Assembly (NCBI RefSeq): GCF_947179165.1
Contig: NC_077248.1
Coordinates: 12,179,256-12,243,255, forward strand
Reading direction: 5' to 3'
DNA length: 64,000 nucleotides
From: Solanum dulcamara
Lineage: Eukaryota > Streptophyta > Magnoliopsida > Solanales > Solanaceae
The position numbers and the translations under genes are program-made. Below, one piece after another: positions 1 to 12,566 of the stretch. Position 1 is the first letter of the stretch. Each line of letters starts with the position of its first letter. The notes beneath the pieces are model-generated. The model made no database searches. It saw only the letters and a program-made list of their open reading frames with translations, and had not been told where the DNA came from.

Positions 1-1417
1 AATCTTATCAATATATATTTCCTATTACTTCTTCCATTCATCTATATTTGTTCAATATATTAAAAATAGTTATCTAATTTATTGGTTTAAATTAAAAAAT
101 TAAAAGATAATTTATTATTTATTTCTTTTTTACCGTTATTATTAAATAGAGTTCTATTCAAACATAAAAAAAAATAAAATGAACAGATAAAATAATAATC
201 AAAGTTAAAATTTCAATATATAAAGGCTTGTTAAGGAAGGGTACCACTATTTATCAAGTCATACTCTATTTTTACAATTAGAAAGAAAAAGGAATTCTAG
301 GGATTGGGACCATTGTCACATAAATCGTAGCGTGGTTCAATAAAACATCCGCACGTAACAACTCAACTTGACTTTATAGCCATAGCGCGGCACCTCCCTA
401 ATTATAATATGTATCCATCATTATATATGTTACGTTGTCTATTTCTTTTGTATTTGTGTTTGTTGGAGTACTTAATTATATATTCCAATCTTGTAATGAA
501 CCTTGGTGGTTAGTATTACAACCCAATCTTCATAGTAATACATCATATTCTGCCTTTTTTCTTTCTTTCTACATTTGCTTTACTTTTATTATCGATGTTC
601 TAAAATTGTTTACTCAATCAGCCAACTGAGATAACTCCTTGGTTAAATGCACAAGAAAAAATTCAAGTTATATATATATATTAGCTAGCTCCTCATCCGG
701 ACTGAGGGAAAGATTTGTGATGATTTTCCATGTACTACTAATTTATTCTCCCATTCCTATAGCTCCTCACCCAGATAAGAAAACTAAAGAAATTTTAAGA
801 TAGAAGAATTATTCGCAATCAAGGGCGAATCTAGGGGGTGAGATTCGAGAGGGTGTTTATTTGAATCCTCCGAACAACATGTACTAAGATAGCTAAGTGG
901 TCCAAGACATGCAAACCCCAATGTCCAAGGTCTTATCTAGTATTTGATATTCTTATTGGGACCCAATTAACTTTGGATTATAGCCAGGAAACCCCATATT
1001 AAGGGGTAAAAGGTTCTCTAATAAGGTGTTTGATATTTATACTAGAACCCAATTAAATTTGAATTGGCGCACGAATGGGAGAATAAATATTACTTTTGAA
1101 AGATTATCCTTGGATACAACGGACAGATGGGTATATATTGCTCAACTTTATAGGAAAAAAAAAAGTTTACCCTATAATATTTGCAATAACTTATTACTCT
1201 TAAACCATGATCGAACATAATTTTTCTTATATTTATAGTTATTTAAGGAACATCTATAGACCATAATTTAAAAGGTCCTTTTATAAAATAATTTTTTTTT
1301 AAAATAAAAAAATTGGGGGCAGGGAAGATGGTGGAGAAAATTACAATGTGGAGAATTAAATCCTCACCAATAAGGTTATTGATAGTTTATTTAGTCAACC
1401 AACTAAGTTGCTAAAAT
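1..1417. other. Left unique flank of the duplication, no intact gene
   Basis: AT-rich DNA before the first duplicated unit. No coding region is supported. The first 130 bases resemble, in reverse complement, the AT-rich MITE-like DNA around 21250-21340. An LTP-like 3'UTR relic lies near 450-575. The rest, including 640-1417, shows nothing I recognise. The unit begins at the shared stretch TTCACATTTAATGTCATT, which is found again at 24883. Confidence 0.6.
450..575 (+). pseudogene. Relic of an nsLTP 3' untranslated region
   Basis: This stretch aligns by eye with the 3'UTRs of the LTP genes at 13740-13810 and 22480-22570. It has the same order of blocks: TTGGAGT, then CTTGTAATGAA, then a GGTGGTTAGTATTACAACCC-like block, then ATCTTCATAGTAATACAT. 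In the intact genes the tiny second exon lies about 140-150 bp upstream of TGTAATGAA. Nothing like that exon or the intron acceptor is visible at 300-370, so the gene body is lost or rearranged. This is the left-most trace of the LTP array in the window. Confidence 0.5.
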
Positions 1418-2165
1418 TTCACATTTAATGTCATTAAATTGGTAGACAATAAAAAAGATAATCATATACTTTCTTCATTTATTATACTAAAAATACATTA
1501 CTTTTACTTATTACTTTTTGCATATTAAGATTATTATTTTTCATATTTTACCTTCAATATTTATTACTTATTTCACAAATTATTTTTTCAATACCTAAAA
1601 TTATAAATTAATTAATATAAATATTATGTTAAAGTACTTATATGAATTATTTTTTAAACAACGTGAAATTTAAAATGAAAACAGTTTCCTCAAAAAAGTT
1701 ACCGGCGTGAATTTGACCTAAAGTTTAGATTTTGCCACTGAAAAGAGTTCATCACTGATTATGTTCACATTGTAATTTCAACCGGAAAAAAAGTACTTTC
1801 AACCACTTGATCATGAGATTGATCTCCGGGTCGTAAGAATAGTGTTGAATAATAATGTGTTTTAGTAATATTTATACTAGTAATGTTAATATAATTTACA
1901 TTAATTTTAGGTAGATTGAAATTAATTTTTTTTTTTATTTAATTTGATGTATTAATTAAAATAACATGTATTACATAATTTTTTTAAAAGTTATTTATTT
2001 ATAAAAATATCTTTCATAAACACAATAAAAAGATTAAAAAAAGATATTAAAAAATAATTATATTTTTAATCATTCCAATGTATGTATTAAATCCATATAT
2101 TGCTAATATCATATTTTTATATATACTAACTAACTATACATAACATAATATCAAATAAAGAGTAT

Positions 2166-2930
2166 TAGGGGTGATTAGACTGGTTCTGATTTTTCAAATT
2201 TCAAATCAAAATATTTGTGTTAGATTTAAACTTAGAAATCAAATCAAACTAATAAAACTCGGATTTTTCAACCTTGAATTTTTTGGATTTTTTCGAGCTT
2301 TTTCGGTAAAGCATTCATACAAACATATTATTAATTTGTGTTTCAAATATTTCTTTAGCAGTTCTACAAAATACAACTATCTAAGAGATGAGATGTATGA
2401 ATGATGATACTAAAATATTCAACAAAAAATAATAATGAAATTGCATAAACAAATATTGCAAATTAATAAGTCATAATAAAAATGATCATAATTTAAAAGT
2501 ACTAACTCATGCTAAAATAACTCTAATGAGTATTAATGACATGATTAAATTTTAACGAAAAAATAAAATTTGATTATGTATTTTTATTGTCTAACCCAAA
2601 TTCAACATTATTGTCATTCTTCTTCATATTGAATTGATTTTTTTTGTTAGACCATTCAAAATTTTAAATCTCAAACATGAAATAATATATTAAAAGATAA
2701 AAAACTATGAAAAAGTATAAGAAATATTTAGAAGCTATATACATAATATCGGATTGATTTAGTCTTAGATTGACTTTTTCAGTTAAAATCAAACTAACCC
2801 AAATATAATTGGATTTTATTTTTTAAATATCAACTTGAATCAAACTAAATCACTAGTCAAATTTTTTTATGATCTTACTTAATTTACAATTTAATTCAAT
2901 TTTAAATTTGTTTTTATGTACACACCCCTA
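2166..2930. mobile_element. Non-autonomous hAT-type element, unit A
   Basis: It starts TAGGGGTGATTAGACTGG and ends GTACACACCCCTA, giving an 8-bp terminal inverted repeat TAGGGGTG like that of the large hAT at 53889. The interior is AT-rich with many AAATCAAA/TTTGATTT-type subterminal words and has no transposase. The flanking 8-mers (AAGAGTAT and GCTCGTAT) agree only over their last four bases, so the target duplication is degenerate or the edges are slightly off. Confidence 0.55.
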
Positions 2931-4471
2931 GCTCGTATACAACTAATGCAGCGAGTATGTAACTAATGCAAATTTTAAAAATATACCAAACAAATTATTA
3001 ATAATATATAAAATTAATTACATCATATCAAATGGTCAGTACCTTGAGACGTGTGAGCATGGCAGTATATTGCATGTATGGCTGCCATCACAATTAATTT
3101 ATTTGATTATTCAGATGGGTGATGGCAGTATATGTGTCCATCTCAGGTTAGGGCCTTTTGACCCATTTGAAATTGGAATTTTAAGATGTGTATTTTTTCA
3201 TAAATATAAAATTTTATAATTTATGAAAACTATTTTAAAAAATCAATTCTGAAAGAATTTTCTCAAATAACTAAGCCATAATTCATAAATATAATATATA
3301 GCCCAATATATATAATATTCTAATCTTTGGGAATACCGTAGCCAGTAAAATGGTTCACTCTCAACTGTATCAAAGTCATAAGTAAGATAGATAAAAATAA
3401 TTGCAGTGTTTGAGGAAATCACTTTTAATCTATCAAGAAAAAAATATAATTTTTTTATATTTTAATCTTAACATTAATTACTTATTTTTAAAAAAAAATT
3501 AAAATTTAAAATTCTATATTAATTAATAAAAATATTGTGATAAAATATTTTTATATATTAATCATTGACGGGCATGTAAAATCTAAAATGGACAAGTGAC
3601 CGGATAGAGTAGTAACTAAATTCGAAGACAACAAAATTGAATTACTTAACAGAATAAAAGAAATGTTCCGTTCTTTGTTTAATTAGTTAGAGAGAAAGGC
3701 AAAGGAGAGAAGTAAAAATTACTGAATTTTTTTTTTGGCCAAATGAAATAGTGTGTAAATCAAATGAAATATAACAAGACAATTAATTTCAAAAAAAATA
3801 TTGTCTTGTTAATATCCTCTCTATAAATACCCAAAGTTACTTGTCTTGTCCAAATCAAATGAAATATATTAAAGGAAAAATCCTTTAGGCCAAAAATAAT
3901 TTGGCCCAAATTTGACAAAAATGGTAAAAAGTTTTATTCACACTATAAACTAATTTTTTTTTGGACATTTTTACCCTTTACTTTAAAAATTGAATATATC
4001 CTTCAATCTTGTTTCTAATACATTGAAAATGATGAATGGTGATTACATAGTCAAATATGGGAAAGGGACCATAATGGTAAATGACCCAAAAAAATTGGTC
4101 CAAATTTGATTAAAATAATAAAAGAAAAAATTATTTAACTGTACACCTTATATATTTATATTTATTGTTATTTCCTATCATTTGTAAAAATATAAAAAAT
4201 TCCTTTTTTTCTTCTTTCTCTATCCATCTGATAGATACCTTTTACTCCTTCATAACTGTCCTAATTTGACACCAAATTTCAAGCCATCACTGAAGCGATT
4301 TCATTTTTTCAATTTGAGTCATTCTTTTTTCTCAAATTCAAACTTCTAAACAAGGTAATACAATTTGTCCCTTTTCTTTCAACTTCAAGTTGATCTTTTC
4401 ATCACTGTCATTTTTTCCTCGATTTTATTTTTAAAATTTTCTTAGTTTTCATCGATATTTTCCTGATACAT
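2931..4471. other. AT-rich stretch without a gene, unit A
   Basis: I see no coding sequence. Small features are a palindrome-like pair (GGTTGATGGCAGTATAT-type words, 3060-3130) and a block around 3880-4110 in which TTTGGCCCAAATTTGACAAA and TTGGTCCAAATTTGATTAAA recur. The 3' part would be the upstream region of the pseudogene at 4472. The unit B equivalent is 26398-27940. Confidence 0.5.
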
Positions 4472-7400
4472 ATGGATTCCGGTCCATCTTTTAGTATTGA
4501 TCTTACTCAGTTAAACCAACATCAAGGAATACTTATTTCTCCGAGCTTTGATTCATCTTGGGAAGGTTACCACGAGATTAGATTCAAACATTATAACGAT
4601 CCCGTAGTTATGGATAAATTACGTGCGAAATTGAGGTCGAAATCTCCAGTTCAACAACCACCCCAAGAAGCAGAGAAAAAAATTGAAGGTGTTACAATAC
4701 GCTCTAATCTCTCAAATGTATGAGTTCATCTAATTTATATTGTTATTTTTTCTTTTTAAATCTTGATATTTTCGAAGACATTTCAATGTATCATTCTTAA
4801 AGTCCGTAATGATACATTTAGTCTATTTTTGATATGGATATAGATTAAATGTATCAGATATCTTACTTTGTATCTTTCAATGTTGATACATAGTTCGTAT
4901 GCTGATACATAATGGTCTGATATGGATTTTGTCATGTTATGTTCCTAATATATAAGGTCTACTGCATTTTATAATGGTCATGATACATCATGTACTAATC
5001 ATGATACATAAGGTTTTACTGATTTTGTGTTGTTTATAATACATGAATTTCTGCTTTTTCTATTGTTTTTGATACATAAGGTCAAAACAAAGTGTCTCAT
5101 TTCAATGTACACAAGCTCTATATGTATACTGATTGGCCATGCACCTGATACATAAATTCATTTTGTATCATTTATTCTAATGTATCATGTTATGTTATGT
5201 TTTCATAAAGTCGGATATACAATGTATCAGGTACAAATTGTATTTATTCATTTATTCTATCAATACAAAGACTGGAGTACGTCATCAAAAAGATCAATTC
5301 CCACTCTTTGACATTCGACACTACATATACCACTAATTTTATTGATGATTTCGAATCATCAATAGGTGAAGAAGGTATCTAGTTGTTTAGGCAAATCATC
5401 TTTGGTCACTACCTAGATATGCCACAGTGTAATTTTCAAGGTCAAATCATCAAATATCTCTTACTTCTCAAGGTGGAGCAGAAAAACAAAGATGAATTGC
5501 ACATTCGTCACGTTTAGGATAATGTACTCCTTTTTTTCAATCAAGAAATTTGCTATTATTATTAATTTATGATGTACCGATAATATTAATAAATTTCGAT
5601 ACTCAGATGCACTCCCAAGCAGATTGTTGTCTAGATATTTTTCTGGTGCACAAAATAGGATAAACAAAAGACGTTTGGTTCAGCGTTTCCTTATGGGAGG
5701 ATGGGAAACCAATGAAGACGTTGTTCAGATGGTCATTCTCTACTTCATCCACACTTTTGTCTTTTCTCAACTAAGTGATTCACCTATTTTTCTTAATGAT
5801 TTTAGAATGGTAGAGGATGGCAGATATGAGTAGTTCCCATGCGGTCAAATAACATTTTTCAAATTGATGAAAGGCATGAGATAGAAGTTTACTACTGCCA
5901 AACAAATGTATCGTTTAGGCGGCATGTCATGTTTTTTCAATGCATGAATTTACGAATGTGCATCTCAAGTTCCTTTTGAAATTGTTGTAAGAGTTGATAA
6001 ATGTAACATCCCCTAAAAACGTTGTATACGATGTTTCAATTTTTGCCTAAACATGATACAACCTCTGTATTTTGGTCATAACCTTTCATATGAATATCCA
6101 AATTGAGTGATTCAAATTTCTGCGTAACCACAAGATCATTACCTACAACTTTTATGAAGACCATATTTTAAGATTCGGATGTTAAGTAGGTCAAATAAAT
6201 TAATATTTGTAAGGTAGGATGTTGTGACGGAAATGAGTGTTTATAGAAGAAAAATCATATCTCACTGTAGGTTTATCCAAATTGGTTGATTCTTGAACTA
6301 TATGAAACTAGACTTCCATATCTACAATTCTTATGAAAACACCAAATCCTAATAAGGAATTTATCTTATTCAAACGCAGCTCCCAAAAAGAGTATTCTGT
6401 CAAAGATAACTCATTCACCTACCATAGAAAGATCTAGATACATTTGACATCACTCATGACATAAATTGTCCTCCATTTAACATCATCCATGACATCAATA
6501 TATTCCACTAAATTTTCAGATTTTTTTTATAATTATTTTATTTATTGTTAGGTCCCTCTTTCCCACCTATAAATACCCACCTTATTTCCTCATTTTATTC
6601 ATCAAGCTTTCTCAAGCAAATCTTCTCTCTATACACTTCTTTACACATTCTCAAATATAGTTTTAGTTCTTAGTAGTGAAGAAATACTATTCCGGTGATT
6701 CATATACTCCGGGTAGTACACAAAACATTCCGGCAAGGAGAGAAGCTAGAACTCAAGAATGTTCATTAAGTCTTTCGGTACCAACTAAAGCTTCGGTTTC
6801 CAGGTATGTAAGGCTTCAATGAGGGTATTCCTTCCACTCTCATGCCTAAATTATTTTGATTATATGATAAATTATGTTTATTTTCTTTAAGCTCTACTCT
6901 AAGTTATGTGGGTGTTTATCCATGGGTTCTTCCACCCATGTAGTCCAAAAACTCTTTCAATTAAGTCTTTTGATTTCAAGTAATATTTTTGTTATGGTAA
7001 TTTTATTTTTACTTAATAGTATGAATCATGGTTAAACTAATGATTATTGATCTATTTTGATACAACATAATTTCATATGTATGAATTGATGGATTGCAAG
7101 TAATTCCTCTATTTAGCTATTTAAAGATTCTTGAAACTCATGATGGGTTGTTTAAAACATGATTTTTAATTAATGGATTTCAAAATATTTATGTATATTT
7201 ATTTACATACATATTTGCAAGTTGAAGTGATTTGAACCCACCTAGTTTTACTATGTTTTTAATAAAGTTTGACTTGAAAGCTTTGACTCCAAATAAATGT
7301 TTATGAAAGCAATATCTATGATAAAAATGGAGTCTTATGAAATGAAAGAATGATGAAATGATATGAATGATGGATTCTTTATGCAATAAGGACAATTCTT

Positions 7401-10400
7401 GCATATTTGAGTTATCAAATGTTTTAATGAGCTATTCTACCGAATATGATGTTTGAATTCTCAAGTTATATGCTATGGATATTTTGAAGTATTAAACTAT
7501 TCCGTGGGATTGACTTAGCACCGAATGAGGCATTGAGGTGGGATTCGGTAAGGGAATCCTAGTAGCAACCCCTTGTCTTATTAACTATGTGCCAACATAG
7601 GAGCCCTTGTAGGCTTAGGCTAATGGATCCATAAATAGCCCTTAAAGTTAAAATTAAAGAAATGAATGAAGTTGACGGAGTTCTACCTGGCAAGTAGTCT
7701 CCCCGGCCAACGTAGGGGGTTATGTTGGATTCCATGTAATAGCTCGCATGGTCTTAAATGTCAGTTATAGTTATTTTCCCACAAAAAAATGAATGTTTTA
7801 AAGGATATCCATATGATTTATTATGCATGTATTACATTATGTTCAATATTGCATAAATGTTATAATATTTTCTCAATGTTCATGCATCCTTACATACTTA
7901 GTACATTCAAAGTACTAACGCATTCTCTTTTGCCTACATGATATCACCATGTAGGGATCAGTGCTCCTCCTCGTTCTCCTCCACGTGGCTAGTTGAGACT
8001 TCGTTTGAAGACTACTTTTGGCGAGTTTTCATGTTCCGGGAACAATACTTCTTTATATTTCTAACTTATGATATGTTAAGACGTTTTACTATGAAATTTC
8101 TTCTATTATGATTGAGGGTGAGCTAGGGACTTGTCTTAGCCCCGTTAAATCAAATAGTTAGAGGTATTGTTGGACATATGTAAGTTGAAGATTTATTATG
8201 ATTTCCGCTTGTTTATTTATCATCATTACCTATGAAAGGCCAAAAGAATGCTAAGAGGCTTGTTTGAGATACTTTCGGGTTTCTCATTCGTCATGTCACG
8301 TCTAGGCCCTAGGCTTGGGTCGTGACAATAATCGTATTCCAAGAATTTTTAATTGACATGTTGTTGCGGTCAAGCCCAAATATGAGACCTTCATATCTAG
8401 CATCTTCAGTGAGGTATATTTTATAAAATTCTATTCATATTTATATCAAATGTATATGTATCATCTGATGCTTATTAACTATAGCTTAAGATTATTTAGT
8501 TTTAAATTCTGCATTGAATCAGTATACATAACATTTATGATACATTCATTATTCTTGAATCTCTTACATTAGGTCTCTGTCATGATAGTATGATACATAT
8601 TGATCGTTGTTTTTGTTATTCATGTTTTTCACTCTAATTCTTTTTTAGTATACATGCTCCAATCTTGTCGCAACACAAGATGAATTGGAATCACTTGACA
8701 TCCCTGGCAGTCAACCTTCTACTGAAGCTACAACATCAGTTTTCAAGGCCAAACGAATGGAACCTCAAAAACTTTCCGGCTTTGAGGACTTTTCAACTAA
8801 CCCACTCGAAGAATTGTTAAGAAGATCCGGTCTTGTTGCTGATACATCTTCTCCACTTCCTACCCAAAGAATGAAGACTACCCCTGATAAAAAATCAATT
8901 TCAGTAGAAACGGCTATCAAAGACAAATATGTACTATCACAAAAATCATCAAAAAATCTGTTTTTACTACTTCAAAATTAGTGGCAAAATCAGTGGTAGG
9001 AGATGAATCTTTCAGTCAATTGGATCAAATTTACTAGGTGTATGTCAAAGCATTAAAGAAGTCTCTAAAGAAATACTTAAGTTATTAGTATAAGATTTAA
9101 GTTAGTCAATATACTTTTAATATGTTGATATATTCTGATTTTTCATTTTATTGTTTTAAGGTTGACCGAAAGTTCAAGCGACTCAAGAATAAAATCGATT
9201 TAAATCATACAGATCTCTTGAAAGCCATTGCAAATATAGTTCAATCACCCTCCTAAGTATAGTATTTTTTGTTAAAACAATTGAATTGGTTAGTATGTTA
9301 CAATTTTTATTTTTTATAGCATTGTAGATCCCTGATCATGACCTGACTGGCACATCAACTCCAATTCAAAATGATGATTTTGTTCAACCGTTCCATGTGG
9401 TTGAAGAACCTGATGCCCTTGATAAGGAGCACAATAATGATCAAATTAATGTTGGTGCCCCTGAATCACATGAACAATCTCATGTCCAAAAAGATATCCA
9501 GGTACATAAATTATTTATAAATTAATAAGTCTGTTTTTTAATTGTCATACTTATTAACTACTCGATACATTTCATAGTCATGTATCAGATCTATAATTTT
9601 CTAATTTAATAGTCAGTTACAGAAGTAATTGTTATTATTATAATTATAGAAAGCAGAACCATCCAAGAATCCATAACAAATGGAGGATGGATCACCACAT
9701 CCTATGAAATCAGATGTTGCAAAAGATTTTGAAGAGGTTGTTGTTTCTAATACATTAAAGGTAATGTATCAGAACAAATTTTGTGATACATTTTATATAT
9801 AAAAGTTTAGTATTGACATGATTCATTTAATTTAGGATAATGCATCAAAAGAAACAAATATTGACATGAAAAATGCAACTGACACTTCTGAAATGATTGA
9901 CAAAATGAAAGAACAGATTGAACTGATTGATAAAGACAAAATCAAGCCTGGTGTATCGATAATCTTTCCACACTTGTATTTGATTCATTATCTTTAGTAC
10001 TGATTAGTATTACAAAAAATTTAGAATATACTAAATTATTTACAGTTTTTATTATTCTCATAACAGAATTCCATAACTTCAACTTCTATATCGTTCAAAA
10101 CTCAAGAAGTGATAGATGCTCTTATATATGGAATTTCATTATCGATCACACCATTGACTATTGTTAGTCATGAAAAGTAGTCCAAGCTGAATATTTACTA
10201 TGCGATATCCAACTACCTACCACTCTTTCATCCAAATCCGTTGTGTTGCCAGATGATGCGAAGACACCTCTTCCACGCAGTAGGATGCCTTCGAAGATCT
10301 TAAGAGTTTTGATAAAATGACTTTCAGATTCTAGGAATATTTCCACATGTTTTAGTTTGAGTTGGTTGATTTTATGGGGACTCAGTACCTTTGTCTTATT

Positions 10401-10540
10401 TAACATGTTTCTACATCTTTAATTGTTTATCTCTTGTTGTTGTTGATTAGTCTCGATTGTAATAGTGATTCTCCTACCGAAGGATTAGAGTGGATGTCAA
10501 TCACGGCGGGTGAGGATCATGACATCAAATTAGTTGAATA
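4472..10540 (+). pseudogene. DUF1985/Ulp1-protease-type gene remnant, split by a solo LTR, unit A
   Basis: Remains of a multi-exon gene. A first exon from the ATG at 4472 to about 4717 (82 codons) is followed by a GT donor. Around 5395-5515 the frame reads FGHYLDMPQCNFQGQ then YLLLLKVEQKNKDELHI, typical of DUF1985. A later part (5624-5833) carries NEDVVQMVILYFIHTF and DFRMVEDGRYE, then TAG where relatives have Gln. The solo LTR at 6002-8327 cuts the coding sequence; it resumes after 8327 with IPRIFNWHVVAVKPKYE and a donor near 8412. Acidic, low-complexity exons follow near 8649-8979, 9159-9255, 9329-9500, 9651-9760 and 9836-9950. Frameshifts and stops are frequent, and I find no Ulp1 cysteine-protease catalytic domain. 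Such genes are abundant in Solanaceae and are often carried by Mutator-like elements, but I see no terminal repeats here. Exon limits are approximate. Confidence 0.65.
6002..8327 (+). mobile_element. Solo LTR, family 1 (TGTAACATCCCC), inside the DUF1985 remnant, unit A
   Basis: It begins TGTAACATCCCC and ends GGGTCGTGACA (5'-TG...CA-3'), with no internal retrotransposon region. The flanks are ATAAA and ATAAT, a slightly decayed 5-bp target duplication. TATAAATA at 6568-6575 is a plausible LTR promoter, giving + orientation. It interrupts coding sequence between the TAAGAGTTGATAAA side and AATCGTATTCCAAG. Its first 1.1 kb matches the nested LTR at 15666, and the next part matches its own duplicate at 29469 (see findings). 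Open frames on either strand inside it are spurious. Confidence 0.8.
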
Positions 10541-12360
10541 AATTAATTTAGTACAATGAAAGATTGACAAAAATATTTTTAAATTTTTTTATCACACCTG
10601 TGTTATTACTTGACTGTATAGTACTTCCTTTGGCTATTTTATCTGTCGTTTTAAATTTTTTCCACACCCTCTAAAAGAAAAAGATAGATATAGATTATTG
10701 AGTTATTCCTATTATTAGATTTTTTTAAGAATAAATTTGTATTATGAAAACATTACTTTTTAATGCTACCGGGTATAATTGAAAATAATTACAATTTTTT
10801 GTCTTAAATTTTTAAAATGTTATTCCCTTCGTTCCAATTTATGTGACGCAGTGATTTGAGACAAAGTTTAAAAAAAAAGACTCACTTTTGAAACTTGTGT
10901 ATAAAATAAGTCATAAATATTTGTATGATTATAATTTCTTTTTATGTATTGTATGATTATAACTTTTTTATGTACATTTTAAAATTAAATTATTATTAAA
11001 TATAAAAATGAGTTTTTTAAAATTGATTAAAAAAATAAGTCATAAATTGAAATTAAAAAAATTATTATTTTAAAATAATTTTTTTGAGCCAAAATAATAA
11101 TTAAAATGTGACGGAGAAAGTAATTCATTGCGATGTCAAAGCAAGCCAATAATTTGTAGTAAGACGATTGAGCATGGCATATTTATAGCACAACTCAGTC
11201 GACTATTAGATTGGCACTAAGTGGCCATTTCATCATTATACTCTATTGGTGAAAGTACCAACACTAGATTGTGCATGATGCAATCAGCCACTTTATTTGA
11301 TTGAGGATATTACACCAATACTCGCGTTCAAAATAAATTTAAATATAGGTAATTTATTCACTCTATTTTAAATTTTATGAATTGAGTTCAAAATAATTTA
11401 AATTAAATCAATCTCATCACATTCAAACCTTATATCTTCTAGGATTTATATATTTATTATTTCTATTTGTAAATTAAAATTGTTTTTCTAGGATCAAAAT
11501 ACAATAAAAATAATATATCTAGAAAATTTCATAAATGAGGTATAGATAGGATAGAAGGTAGGCAGATTTTTAGCAAAATCGAAAGAAATTAAACTATATA
11601 TATTTATTTTTCATTGAATATATTGAGTGAGTCATCTTAATTATATGTTTATTTGGTTGGTATAATGTTTGGTGACTTTCCACTTCAAAGTCAAGAGTTT
11701 ATTTTTTATTTTCTTGAGTTGAAATTTATCAAATTGTATTTACAAAAGATAAATTGCAATTATGTTAAAAAAAATAATTAGATTAAGCAGGTCAAATTTG
11801 TGGTGTTATGACCCAAGCTAATTTTTAACCCATTTGAGCCCAACTTTTTTTAATCCAAAATAAATTCGGATGGATCATGACTCAATCCTGTTTTTAACTC
11901 AGATAATTTTAATTTCTCCAATTTCAGCCCAATCTGTCCATTTGAAACTTCTACTTTACTTCATTTTTTGTTCTAATTTATGTGATAATATTTAAATTTT
12001 GAGAGTTAAACAAATTGTACTTTGATCATAGTTTCTTATATGCCTTGTCTCACATAGATAGGTAAAATTTAAGATGAAAGTAATTACCCCACGTAAATAG
12101 GTAGGAAGAGAAAGATACAAAATTGTATTTTCATGTACACTCAATATTATTCTATAGCCCTTTTAAAAAATATCACATTTAATTTTTATACTAGAAATTT
12201 TTTAATTTCAACATTTCATTTAACTCCGTTATAAAAATAACATAATGCTTAATACTAATAAAACTCAATGAGCTATAATGCAAAAATCTTCTTTAAATTT
12301 TTAAGATTCATTAACCAATCAAACTAAAGCACATAAATTTTAAACGTACAAATAATTAGA
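10541..12360. other. Intergenic DNA between the pseudogene and LTP gene a, unit A
   Basis: AT-rich, no gene. It contains the Stowaway-like MITE 10823-11120 and, near 11960-12040, a partial related sequence (TTTGTTCTAATTTATGTGA). The remainder shows nothing recognisable. The unit B equivalent is 34002-35822. Confidence 0.5.
10823..11120. mobile_element. Stowaway-like MITE, unit A
   Basis: Flanked by TA on both sides. The left end TTCCCTTCGTTCCAATTTAT and right end AATGTGACGGAGAAAG are a decayed version of the CTCCCTCCGT-type inverted ends of Tc1/mariner-derived MITEs, with the usual internal words (TTTATGTGACG, AATTGATTAAAAAAATAAGT). It has no coding capacity. Confidence 0.6.
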
Positions 12361-12366
12361 AAGTTG

Positions 12367-12530
12367 CTACGTCACCAAAATGAAGTGAACTAGGTAAAAA
12401 AGAAGATAGGACAAGTTCTATTTATGTTTACCTCAACCACCAACTAATTCTTTCATCACTCTATTAACTAACTAATTACTTCCTATTTTCCCTCTATAAA
12501 AACCCTTTTAAGGTCTCACTACACTCAAGC
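12367..12530 (+). promoter_or_regulatory. Core promoter of LTP gene a, unit A
   Basis: TATAAA at 12495-12500 lies 67 bp before the ATG. Upstream are an ACGT core (CTACGTCA, 12367-12374) and a MYB/AC-element-like CAACCACCAACTAA (12434-12447). The block ACTTCCTATTTTCCCTCTAT, followed by AAGGTCTCACT about 12 bp downstream of the TATA, is shared with the diverged paralogue at 21600, so it is probably the functional core. Confidence 0.6.
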
Positions 12531-12566
12531 AAAACACATAATTACATTTATTACTAAGATAAGAAA

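Noticed and set aside
2171..2404. 77-codon frame near the left end of the hAT-like element
   Set aside because: It starts without ATG, is composed of subterminal repeat sequence, and is diverged without constraint between units.
7189..7404. Minus-strand frame inside the family-1 LTR (also at 16853)
   Set aside because: It lies within non-coding LTR sequence, is not conserved among the copies, and has no recognisable domain.
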